Positions 35,426-46,362 of a stretch of 64,000 bases of DNA are shown in pieces. The notes under the pieces are model-generated. The model did not search any database, was not told where the DNA came from, and saw only the letters and a program-made list of their open reading frames with translations. Within the stretch, counting starts at the first letter, position 1. Every line of letters starts with the position of its first letter. The stretch is from Anseranas semipalmata (Eukaryota; Chordata; Aves; Anseriformes; Anseranatidae), in assembly GCA_013399115.1 (NCBI GenBank), contig VXAA01005665.1:1345180-1409179 (forward strand), read 5' to 3'. A program made the position numbers and the translations under genes.

Positions 35426-38400
35426 TAAATATGGTCTTTTAATGTCTATGTTTTTAAGTGTGTGAACGTACATAATCTATGTATATGTATAGGTGCTTCT
35501 GGCATAACAAACTCTGGTTTATGCAAATCTTGGCAAAAGATATTAAAAATGGCCATTTAAAAATATAAATAGCTGGAACGGGTATTTGCTTTACCATTAC
35601 TCCACCTACTGGTATTGTGCTAAACTGACTGAGAGATCAGAGTTTAGAATAAAGAAAAAAAGGGCAATAAAACTATTCCCAAAGCACAAGCATTGAGTGA
35701 TTAATTAAACAACAATTGTGGGCAATGATGGTTCTAAGGAATTAATAATGGTCACTTTGGATGAGTGGAGGCTGAACTGCATCTTTCTGCCCATAAGTAC
35801 ACATTAGTGGCATACCCACTCTTATAAATATCTAAAACTTAAATTGAGAGGAGTCAATATTTTAATGGATATGTTTGTACATTTTATTACAAAATTGTGT
35901 GCACAGATATTATTTGAGTAACAGTGTAAAATTGTCTTGGAACAATAAAATATCAATTAAAATTAAGTCTTCCGAAAGCTACCACAATGTGAGTAAATAG
36001 GGCATGACACTGTCTGAAAAATTACAGTGGAGAAAACAAACACTGTCACAACAAGATGATCAGCTACTTGGGGCTGAAGTTTACAAGATATGATTCCTTA
36101 CCACAGCGTAGTTCCTGGAGGAGCCCAAGCTCCAAGAAGGACTTCAGATACCACTGTAGAAGTTGTCTGTTCAGCATGTGATGCAACCCTCATTCAAGGG
36201 CAGTGGATGCTTGAGACATCTAAATGAAGTTCAGGTACATCAAACTGAACCATAGGGCTACCCTAGGTTCTGCTGCAGAAAGAAAAAAAAAAAAAAAGCC
36301 TATTGCTTTTGGAAGGTCTGAGGGTCTATAGCCCCAAGACAGCTTTGTGGTTGCCTGATTACTCATTCTTTCCACCTTCACTGCATTAATATGATGCATC
36401 ATTTTGCTAGGGCTATCGTAGGATTTCACACAAAGCCCACAACACTGTGAGATCTGTGAGAAGGCTCTTCATCAGAGAATTCCCTGGACAGAACTATCTG
36501 CTGACTTATTTTGTTAAGATTAAAAAGAGAGAGAGTGATGAACTGAGTCCATTGTTGTTTAGCAATCTTACAAGCATTTTATACATATATGTTATATATA
36601 TATATCCATTTCCTTCTTTTTGGTTCCTATCTTGTTAGTTATTTTCTTAATAAGTGCTAAGAAAGAACGTTTGTTTTAGCAAATTTTACAACATAACTAT
36701 GAAAAGCATATTTTTTTTTTTTACTTCTGTAGCACAGTTCCTTGCAAATACCTTGTCGTGAACCTTTTCCCCTGCTTTTGTAATTGAAAAGGTGGTGGGG
36801 GCACAGTCACCTTTTGCTGTCATACCTGCTGACACCACCTTGAAAAGGATCCTTTTAGTGGTCATTTAAAGACCATTTATCTTCCTTTTCTGCAGAGGAC
36901 TGCATGCCCACAAAAGCAAGACAAAACCTGATACCCCCACCAAAGGGACTTAAAATCCATGATGGACTTCTACTGTTAGATGACTGCAGGTAGTACATTA
37001 AATCTAGGCTCCTCAGCTATGCCTAGGTGAAGGGCAGGGATGTTTTCATAATCATGTGCCTTTTGCATTCTGATTAACAGTGGAGAAATACAGATATCTG
37101 GACTGAATGGTAGGCACATTGTGCCTGCACAGCAAAATCACCAGGACCCTGGATAATGCTGTGGTGCATGGCTGTCAGCCAGCTCTGGCACACTCTGTGT
37201 TTCTGCTGCAGGTACCAATCCTGATTTGGCTCAACACCTTTAAATAATCATGTAGCTGGCCACATAGTGCTATTGAAGCTGCATCCTCCCCTTCTTCCCA
37301 GCTGCTAATGCCTTCCCTTTGGATAACGTGACTGAAACCTCAAGACAGGAACCGGTACAGAAAGGCACCCTAAAAAGGTTTAGGAACAGAGGGTCATAAG
37401 GAGTATGTAGAGACTCCTTTGGACAGGCAAAAGATATCTTCTTCATCTTGGGGAGGCAGGAGAGACTAGTTAGAGGGAAGACTGGAGGCTGAGAGGCAAG
37501 GTGGGGGCGGTGCATTAAAACACGTCATTGTAGGAGGAAGTGTAAAGGGGTAATTAGGTGAGTTTGCCCCTGCTCTGTACTGTGGTGCTGAATACAGTGC
37601 TTATTCTCAGCAGTGCAGAGGTTAAGAGGCACAGGTCTAAATGGTCATCCAAGGGCTATGCAATTAGCTTTCATGCGGAGCAAAGCCAAAGTCAGAGAGC
37701 TTGCACCTGTGGATTCCTGATGGAAAAAAACACTCTCGACTGAGCATAGTCTAAAGTGAGATCTTTTTTTTCTGCAGAGCACAGAAAGGCTGTGTGCTGA
37801 ATACAAGAGGATCAACACAGCTGGTTGCTAGCATCTTGATTAGGAATGGATGAACTGGTTTGGATAAAACAACAACTGGTCTGACTGTGCGCAGACCTCC
37901 AGCTGAGCCTGAATTTGGAAGGGGCAAAACAATACAAATCTTACATTGTTATTTTCACACTTACACATTAACATTTTTCTATACATCCTGGTTGCAGGAA
38001 AACAGCTGAAAGACAGTACAAGAAAGGCACATTTCCTGGGTAGCTGGAAAGAAAGGAAGTCTCTTGATCTCTCTTCCTATCACCAGACATGTTTCTCGAC
38101 AAGAGACATTTTCCTCTGAAGTAGCCACAGAATATTTGCACATTTGCCCATCTCTATTTCAGACTATTCAACCTGTAGCAGTTAAGAGAAAGTTGTTAGT
38201 AACATCACTATCCCTGAAAGGCTTTTTGAAGTGTTTGTGAATTTTTTGTAGAGGAGATTAGTCTGGGAGCATTGAAAATTGCCATGTGTGCCAAAGCCAG
38301 TGTTTTTTCTTCATGTTCAGATGCCTGCATAAGCTTGGTAGTTTGGCCAATTTGTATATCACAGCCAAAGGGAGGTGGTACTTCTTGCTCAGTCATAACT

Positions 38401-39716
38401 GACATGTTGGCAATGCTTAGTGTTATGGCTTTGTGGGAACATTGTGGAAATATTTGGATTCTGATTTAAACTGAGCATCCCCCTGGCAGTTGTGCTGGAA
38501 CATGCATTTTTTTTGAAAATCCATCTCAGTGTTTTACACACCAAAATGTAGCTTTGTCCAAGAGGTCTCTTAATGTACAGTTATAAATAAATTACTGTTT
38601 GGTATTCTTACTGAATATACTCATGTAGGCCTTTTTCAGAGTCTTCTTTAATTTCATGAAGATAGAACATAGAAAATAATGTTCTGTGGCCACTCATTTA
38701 AATCATGGCTAATCTTTGGAGAGCTATATTTTACAGCGAAAGATGCTATTTAATATACATAATAGTTTTTTTCCTCTATAATTGCACAGAAGGGATTGTT
38801 TCCAGCAAATTAAAATTTCTTTGACACCAATTATTTTTGCAATATGAAGATGTAGTATTTTACCTTCATTTCATTTCCTCTAAATTAATCTGATGATGAT
38901 TAGATTTAAATAATAAAAATAATGAGGTATGTTTCCTTCTGTAAATTACTTCTTTGTCATATGTGCTTCCCTTTGTATTGAACTTGGTGACTTATTTGCT
39001 TTTAGGAGTTCTGAAATATTCTGACACTAATTACATTTTGAAATATAACCTTCCAACTATGTTGCTTCTGTTTTTTACTCATTTCAGATTGGTTTAGAAG
39101 TATTGGCTTGTTATTTTATTGCTGAATATTGAAGCACAGAGCCATATTACATATATCAGTGTGCTTTCTTTTCCATCTTTAGCTATGTTAATTAAATTCT
39201 GTATCCTCTATATTGCTCATGATTTGTAATGTCTGTTGCCAAATCCCAGGCTCTGCAATGTGAAATCTATTCAATATAAATATTTTATTTGTCCAACTGT
39301 TTTTGAAAACTAGTTCAGCCATAGTCTCTAGCATTTTCTTTCTTTGTTGCGTACTAAATGGCCATTGCAGTATATAACAAAAACAAAGGAAAATGTTCTG
39401 ACATGTTCCATGCAAGAATAATAGATTAAGCATATATTTCTCCTGCTGCTAGTAAAAACTGCAAAGATCTGTCATTAAAGTTGCTGGGCTATGTGTGACA
39501 GAAAGGTAGTGAATTAGCAACCACAGCAGATGAGTCCAGTGCTCCTTCTAGTTGAGCACTGGATATTAGACAGACCCTAGTACCAAGAGCATAAGAGGAG
39601 GTTACAAATAACTTTGTGTTCATCAGCTGTGATATATTTGATCTGTAGGGGAAAGGATTAATGTGTTGCATTTGGCACTTGCCTTATATCTTAAAGCTAT
39701 AAACACATAAAGAAAA

Positions 39717-39762
39717 TCACAGTGGGTCAGACCAAAGGTTGGTCTGATGTTGTATTCTGACT
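39717..39762 (+). mobile_element. Possible ancient CR1 3' UTR fragment
   Basis: GTGGGTCAGACCAAAGGTT is a phrase I know from an ancient CR1-type 3' region found across reptiles and birds. It is followed by a worn GTATTCTGACTCTCC. It abuts the EN fragment on the opposite strand. Short, so tentative. Confidence 0.38.
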
Positions 39763-40410
39763 CTCCACCACCTGTGTCAAAAAGTTGTCATCAATACACT
39801 GCAGGAACCTCCTGGACTGTATGTGCCTAGCTGTGTGGTCTTCCTAGCAGATATCAGGGTGGTTGAAGTCCCCCATGAGAACCACGGCTTGTGACTGAGA
39901 GGCTACTTGGAGCAGTCTCAAGAAGGCTTCATCTACCTCCTCTTCCTGATCAGTTGGCCTGTAGCAAACACCCACAACAGTGTCAGCCATGGTAGCCTGC
40001 CCTTTAATCCTTACCCATAAGCTCTCAACTCGCTCTTCATTCACCCCTGGGCAGAGCTCCACGCATTCCAGTTGCTCTCTCACATAAAGAGCCACTCCAC
40101 CACCTCGCCTTCCTGGACAGTCTTTTCTAAAGAGCACGTAGCCTTCCATGACAGCATTCCAGTCATGCGAGCTATACCACGTCTCTGTGATTGCAATGAG
40201 ATCATAGCCTTGTGACCTCACGTAGGTCTCCAGTTCTTCCTGTTTGTTACCCATACTACGCGCATTAGTATACAAGCATTTCAGAGAGCTGAAATGTTTC
40301 TTTCTCATGCTGTGTGTGTATGGAAGCACTTGAGATGTCTTTGTCTCTGTGACTCCTACAGAATCTGCAAGTGAATGTTTAGGAAGGAGTAAAACCAGAG
40401 TAAGCATGTA
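39763..40410 (-). mobile_element. CR1 LINE fragment holding only the endonuclease region
   Basis: Minus-strand CR1 piece covering the AP-type endonuclease domain of ORF2. Toward the 3' side it becomes unreadable at about 39765 and is not followed by the RT domain, the 3' UTR or the octamer tail. CR1 copies normally keep the 3' end and lose the 5' end, so this 5'-only survivor is unusual. It probably reflects a later deletion or rearrangement that removed the rest. It lies directly next to the 3' side of a second, older CR1 in the same orientation (40.6-42.0 kb) but cannot be part of it, because EN would then follow RT. Confidence 0.88.
39765..40407 (-). pseudogene. CR1 ORF2 endonuclease-domain fragment
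   Basis: The open part (39844-40407, 187 codons) carries the order expected of a LINE AP endonuclease, which nicks target DNA to prime reverse transcription. It has LYTNARSMGNKQEELE (N-terminal Asn motif), IAITETW (catalytic Glu), RRGGGVALYV, VVGVCYRP and GDFNHPDIC. A TAG at 39844-39846 stands where CR1 has a Trp codon, consistent with one G-to-A change. Beyond it the same frame continues recognisably with SRRFLQCIDDNFL. The first 30 or so codons are less like CR1, so the true 5' edge may be nearer 40310. The final catalytic SDH-type motif of the domain is not seen. Non-functional. Confidence 0.87.
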
Positions 40411-40590
40411 GGATGCTTCCCTTCTGCATTTTTACCAGTCTCTGGCTGTTTTCATCTCAAGGAACTTCATATACTGAACCTACCTTCCCTTTGCTTAGTC
40501 AATGGGTTTCTCTTCTATGTTTTGTCTCCCCTTGAACCCAGGTAAGATTTTGCATCCCATGGCATCATGGGGGTCCCAGATACTGCATAG
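40411..40590. other. Short junction between two LINE fragments
   Basis: About 180 bases with no assignable content, between the 5' edge of the EN fragment and the 3' side of the ancient CR1. A deletion breakpoint could lie here. Confidence 0.4.
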
Positions 40591-41168
40591 AGAATTGGTT
40601 CCTTGTTATGTGTGGAGCCTGTCTCCTGCTATCTTAATTGAACACCCCCTAGTTCTGATACTATAGAAGAGAAATTAAGCAGGTCATCCCTATCCACTCT
40701 CATCATACCAGTTATGATTTTGTAAATTTTTCTCGTTTCCACCCTTCGTCACTTCTTTTCCATGTCAGAGATTGTTAGCTTTTTTGTTCCTTGTACAAAA
40801 GCTGTCCTACAACTTTGATTTACTTATCCTTTTCTCTGTGTATATTTTATGCTACTCTATTCCTTCTGAGATTAAGAAATAACATTTAAGATACGGGTGT
40901 GCCGTGGATTTCAATAATGGCATAATGAAGTTCTCCATTTTATTCTCTATTAATTTTGCAATAGTTTCTAGCATATGCTTAGTCTTTTTCAACTACTACT
41001 GAGAAACAAGCAGCCATTTTCATGGAATTGTCGATCATAATCCGAAGATCATGCTCTGAAGCTGTAATGTGCAGCTCAGCAGCCGTCACTTTAAACTTGG
41101 AGTTAAGATTGTTTCTTCCATCTAACTGCACTTTTACGTATATTGAACAGCATCTGACGTTTTATTAC

Positions 41169-41405
41169 TCAGCCTCTTAGTCTCATAAGATCCTTCTGCA
41201 ATTTTTCATGACTCTTGTCCTTCCTATTTAATAACCCAGTATTGTCAACAAACTTTGCCAGCTTACCACTCACCCCCTTTGTGAGGTTATATTTATGACT
41301 ATATAGACCAGCAGGAGTCCCAGTGAAACTCCGCTGATGATTTTCTTTCACTGCTTGAGACCTGCTCATATTATACCTACCTTCTTTTCCCCATAATTTA
41401 GCCAA
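41169..41405 (-). pseudogene. Decayed reverse-transcriptase palm fragment of CR1
   Basis: The frame carries KGVSGKLAKFVDNTGLLN and LQKDLMRL. In active CR1 RT the equivalent is a [19 protein letters not shown] segment, in which the two Asp residues bind catalytic metal. Here the motif (41241-41252) reads FVDN, so the second Asp is Asn and the preceding Ala is Val. The upstream part of this frame is not RT-like, pointing to frameshifts. Confidence 0.7.
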
Positions 41406-41737
41406 TTATCTAGCCAAGATTTTTTTTTTCTCTTGCATATGGCAGTATAGTTCTTCAAAAGCTTTTAGTGAAAGAATTTGTTGAAAACTTTTTGGAAGGC
41501 CAAATAGCTTATTCCAAGCTGATGATCTCTATCTAGATTCTTGTTGAAATCCAATACTGAGAACTCCAATAGATTTTCAAGGCTGAGCTTCGCTTTTGAA
41601 CAGCCACATTGGCTTTTTCCAATAGATCATATTTATCCTAGGTTCTATTCAATCTTTTATTAAGTCTTTTACTAATGGGCCCTGAATAAGTATCAGGCTT
41701 CCATCTCGCCCCTTTGGAATCCTTTTCATGCCTTTAT

Positions 41738-41763
41738 TTTATTATATTATATTATATTATATN
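41738..41763. repeat. (ATTAT)n microsatellite ending in an N
   Basis: About four and a half ATTAT units (41741-41762) inside the ancient CR1, followed directly by an unresolved base at 41763. The length in the assembly may be wrong. Confidence 0.9.
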
Positions 41764-41809
41764 GGATACCAGCACAGTTTAGGCATGAACTTATATTTCA
41801 CTGTTTGTC

Positions 41810-42000
41810 TCCTTCATCCTCAAGCTCCCTTGGAACTCCTGGGAGGGTGCCATCTGGTCCTGTTGAGCTCCTACTCTTCATTTTGTCCAGTTGTGTCGTG
41901 ATTTTTTTGACAGTGATTTCAATTTCAGATGGGTCCTCTGACAAGTCTCCTAGGCAGAAGGATTCCAACATGGGAGTCTCTCCAGTTCTTTCCATACTGA
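41810..42000 (-). pseudogene. Decayed EN-RT linker / RT start of CR1
   Basis: The frame contains DKMKSRSSTGPDGTLPGVPRELEDE, split here for reading as DKMKSRSSTGPDG and PGVPRELEDE. CR1 and related LINEs have a [22 protein letters not shown] block at the start of RT. The preceding EIEITVKKITTQL fits the helix before it. The distance to the FVDN motif (about 570 bp) is close to that in intact elements, supporting one continuous old copy. Confidence 0.72.
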
Positions 42001-42810
42001 ACAGTGGTGTTAAAAACAAAAAGTAGAAAACAACAACAAAAAAATGGCTTCTGTGCTGTAATTGCACTTTCTCTGAGGGTACTTTTTATAGCCTTATCAT
42101 TAATTGGTCATACAGTTTTTTTGTTGGCTTCTTGTCCCTCATATGTTGGAGGAAGGATTTGTTATTAGTTTTTGTTACATGTTTATATTGTCTGTCATTT
42201 GGAATTTTTTTGTTGTTGTTGGTATTTTCATTAGTAGGGCTCGGCCTCTTTGAAGGATGTCTTATGATATCCCCAAACCCACTGTTTAAATATTTTGACT
42301 TCTTCCTGTTCTTTTAGAGATGTTTCTTAAGAGGGTTTATATGTTTTCCAGAAAACTGTGTGTGTTTACTTTGTCATTAGCTTTGGATATCTGGGAAGTC
42401 CAGTTTGTTTGTAATCTAGTTGCGATGATTGTCCCAATAATCTGTTAACAAATTCTGAACACAAAGTTAATTCTTTCATCAGATATATAGAATAGCTTTT
42501 AACTGGTATTTGTGATTTTTTTTCATGTTCAGTAGAGCTAGTGAAAAATATCTAGAATTCTAATCAGCTGATTTCTTGTTAATTTGAGTCTGTGTGTAAA
42601 AAAGTTTTAAATGAAAAGGGATATGGAAATTATTCAGCTAGTGAGACCCACAGAGACTTCTATGATTGCTATAAACATGAGGGATTCCAGATGGGATCCC
42701 CCACAGGAGCTAACGTATGGAAACCTGAACATTTTGCAGATTCTGTAAAAACTCAGTAGAGCAAAAATGCCAGTCTTTTTCTCTGTTGCTTACCCATCAC
42801 ATTGCACATT

Positions 42811-42834
42811 AAAAATAATAATAATAATAAAAAA
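42811..42834. repeat. (AAT)n microsatellite
   Basis: About six ATA units in an A-rich context. Confidence 0.85.
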
Positions 42835-45800
42835 GATAAATATTGTCAAAGTTAAATTCCTGTCTTGTTGTGACTGAAAAAGTATCAAGCACATCTAACA
42901 GTTCCACACAGTACCTTTTTTTCTAAGATATGTAATGTTTATTGAGGTCATACTGTGGGCAGTCTTTCCCATTGTTTCACATTTTGGGGAATATTGTAAA
43001 CTGGAATATTGCATTGTGTTGTCAGTTGCTGAACTTGTTCAGGATTTCTCAGGAGTGCAAATGAAATTCTGTTTTGTGATTTTGATTCCAGTAGAGGGAA
43101 TGGGGAAGGGAGATGGGAAGAAGTCATGGAGTCTAGGGACAAGATGAGGTTGTGGGAGGAAAAATTCTAGACAGGTTCCTGGAGTTGGGGGTAGGGGGAA
43201 GAGAAAGTGAACTGGGAAGAATGTGAAAGAAGATTGTCCTGTCTCTTCTGGGAAAAGAGGGACAGAGAGCGGGCCCAAGGATTTTGAGAGAAGCATTGCT
43301 TATTAGAAAGAGGAAGACAGTAAATGTAGCAACAACACCTACACTATGTATCTACTGCTGATGTGCTTCAGAAAAGCATATGAGGCGGGGTTTGATTGTT
43401 CAAACTCCTTTGACTCTGAATCAAATTAGCAAGTCTTACCTGATCTGAATGGCTAAGTCTGAAAACCAGATGTTTTCTTCAATCCAGACATGAATGCTTC
43501 CACAATCACAGCCTGAGATTTGCTTAGTTTGTTCATTTACTTGGCTTGTTCTCTTACACAGCATAGAGGAAAGATACTTTACAAGCATGTGAATAGGGAA
43601 TTTACTCAATGAGAAATGAATTCATAAACTTTTACTGGGTAAACAATAGCATCAATTACTCATTTTGGATATGTTGATTATTGAGCACCCAAGTATGTCA
43701 AAATCCTGGCTTTGGGATGTAGATGAGAACTCACAGGTCTACACTGTTAAGCACAGAAGCAAATTTCACCTTGAAAAACAGACATATTTATCTTATATTT
43801 TGGCATTCAGTAAGTTATGTGTCCCATGTTGAAGATTGTCAGTGGACATCATGCTCACTGCACAGCGTGGAAAAAGACTAAAGATTATCTACAGAGTTCT
43901 CAGCTGTGGAATAGGTAAGTAAGTGACATCATATTTGATTTTTGTTCCTGTTATGTTTTCTGCGTGTGGTGGTTACCACCAGCATTGTGAGTTTTGTGAA
44001 TGGAGCTATAGAGGCTCCATTACTTAACTGTCTTAACTGCCTCATAATGACTTCCTACCAGGGCATCTTTTTGTTGCTCTGACAAGAAAAGCTAAGCAAC
44101 ATTAGTATCTAACCTGGAAATTAGCATTGAAATTGGTCTAAAAAGCATAGGTATTTGTTGGCTAAGGTCACAAAGGTCATTCATTTTCTGCATTCTAAAG
44201 TATTCGTGGCAAAGATTCCTGGGTTTCTCCATTTGCAATGCTATTATAAAGTAGCCTAGAGTTGTCAGGAAAAAAAGGGAGGGAGGAAACTGGGATACCA
44301 GAGCAAAACAGTTTATGGACCTCTTTCGTGCACAGACTGGCACAAATAATAGAAGAGGATTAAATTTAATCTGCTTAGAAAGAGAGTCAAAATTTAAATG
44401 AGGTAAAACACAGAGGGAAGGAAAAGAAGCAGAGACAGAAGCAGAATCACTCTCAAGGCACTTAGTGAAGTGCCCATTAGTTAACTGTTAACATGGCACA
44501 AGATGCAACATTTTATTGATTTTATTTTATCTTATTGGTAAAGGGAAGCCTCGCGTATGTGTGTAAACTGCATTCCTTCAGGTCAATCTTAGGGACATAT
44601 TTCTAAGACATAATTAATGGGAGCATCTGTGAAGGATTTAAAATCAGAAGAAATACAGATATTTCATAGAGAGTAATTCTACTCTAGTCCTCTGCTATTC
44701 AAGAGATAAGAGCTGAAATGCAGCTTGGAGAGAGACCCAAGGGAGTAACGTGCACTGGAACTTTATGTACAGGAGCAAGAATGAGTCCTATTTCAATGGA
44801 AAGTCCTCTTGCAAGGTTATGTTAAAGAATAAGGTCATTTCACATTTATTCCAGTTAGCAGAGGACTCCAAAAGCTCCTGAAGAATATGAAGTATAAGAA
44901 TTAAGTGAAATACTAGGGAAAGGTGGTTCTGTCTGGAAGACAAATAGTGCAACTGGTGATGCTTATGCAGGGGCAGCAGCAGACAGGCTGTCAATTTCTA
45001 CTTGGAAAAATAGTTTTCTCTGCCTTTCTAACTTTCTTTATAAGTAACCGAGGTAACTGCAAAAGTAGAACAGCACACAGCAGCATACACAGATGCCTGC
45101 CTATAATGCTGTGTTTGTGTACATTCAGGACACCTACATACCCTGTGCTAGTAATGTGTTGATTTGTAGTTTAAGCTGGCATTAGGCACCCATTGGATTT
45201 CATGCGTAGATAATGAGGAATTCAGAGAATTGGCAGCTCACAGAGATAACACTACAGTTCATCTAAAAAGGACTCTCTTTTGGCACGGCTGCTTGGCAAA
45301 CAGCACTGCTTTGGTAGAGAAGGGGTGCTCAGCTGAAGCATGGCCTCAGGTCTCTTGCTCTTATGCCTGGCAGAATTCATGTGCTTTTGGGATGACCTGC
45401 AACTATGAAAATCAAGTTCTGAGGCTTCACTAATGATGTTGGCTCAGTGCTCAAATGCGATCTCCTGCCCAGTCTCTTGACAGGCTTCAGAGGAAGTTGC
45501 TCACCAACTTTCCCAGCAAAAAATTTCGTGTTCATATCAACCTAAATTTTTGGAGATATGGCAGAGGAAGAAGAGTGGGAGGAGAAAAAGTTCTCATGTC
45601 ACCTTTGCACAGTCTGTTGATTAGGATAGGCCATTCATGGCCAAGATGCCTCAACAGTCTTTCCTGGAGGATGAGTTGATCAAAACCTGGTATATTTATA
45701 TTATACCTAACATTTTATTTACTTATTTTTTAATCTTCAGTGTTAAATTTGGGTTAAAAGTGCTGCTTTTCATATGAGATCTAACCATCTACTTCTCTTG

Positions 45801-45994
45801 TTTCAATCTTACCTGCATGAAATCTTACAAGGTTTAATGTACTTTGTATATTGATTCTTTGACTACAGCTGCCCATAGAATACTGGAATCTAATTTTAAG
45901 AAACCTAAAGTCAACCAAGCAAGATTCTCTTGCTTCCAAATATTGTTGTTCCATTGGATAAAGGAGTAAAACTGCTTGGTAGGTACTTTGGTGT

Positions 45995-46016
45995 TCTCTC
46001 TCTCTCTCTCTCTCTC
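45995..46016. repeat. (TC)11 microsatellite
   Basis: Eleven uninterrupted TC units. Confidence 0.92.
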
Positions 46017-46306
46017 GTTGTAGCCTTTTAGATGTATTTTAAGAAGTCTTCAACTTAATTTGCTCCCTTTGTATGTTGTTTACCTGTTGTTCCCCTTGCC
46101 CTTTGAAATGGGAAAGAGTCATTGGACCAATTTAGATTATCCCCAAAATGTTGCCATTCCTTTTTTATCTGAAAAGTATACAAGAGATCATTGAATAATA
46201 ATCTAAGCCTCCTCTAACTGAGGTGTGGACGAAAATTACTGAGGTGATTACAATATGATAGGAGAACACTGTGTTCCTTATCTGTTGCAAAGAGAGAGAT
46301 AAAGGA

Positions 46307-46362
46307 TAGATTTCAAGTGAAGATTTCAAGTGAAGAAAGTCTAGATTTCAAGTGAAGAAAAG
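46307..46362. repeat. Three copies of a 13-bp unit
   Basis: AGATTTCAAGTGA occurs at 46308-46320, 46321-46333 and 46343-46355. The last two lie in a longer unit of the form TAGATTTCAAGTGAAGAAA, so the array seems to have grown by two different slippage steps. No open frame or known satellite is involved. Confidence 0.88.

Larger units (their letters stand above)
32006..39716. other. Unassigned AT-rich DNA
   Basis: No gene recognised. Simple repeats include a TTG run (34471-34491), an AT run at about 36583-36606 and T or A runs near 32598 and 36282. A weak CR1-like 3' phrase lies at 35378-35425 and an 8-bp-arm palindrome at 33709-33726 (ATGATCTC-TT-GAGATCAT). The frames at 33.2-33.6 kb and 38.2-38.5 kb overlap on both strands and look like chance. 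Confidence 0.5.
40591..42010 (-). mobile_element. Ancient CR1 LINE, about 1.4 kb, heavily decayed
   Basis: On the minus strand the pieces fall in CR1 order from the EN-RT linker through RT to the C-terminal ORF2 and 3' region. About 41820-42000 encodes a worn GPDG linker, 41241-41252 holds the RT catalytic motif, 40905-41100 matches the post-RT part, and 40660-40760 the C-terminal region. About 41270-41700 fits the RT finger-palm stretch but is riddled with indels. The wording resembles CR1 classes shared with turtles and crocodilians more than the young avian ones, which suggests an insertion older than birds. A (ATTAT)n microsatellite has grown inside it. Similarity may continue to about 42350 (CATATGTTGGAGGAAGGATT). 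Boundaries rest on memory of the family. Confidence 0.68.
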
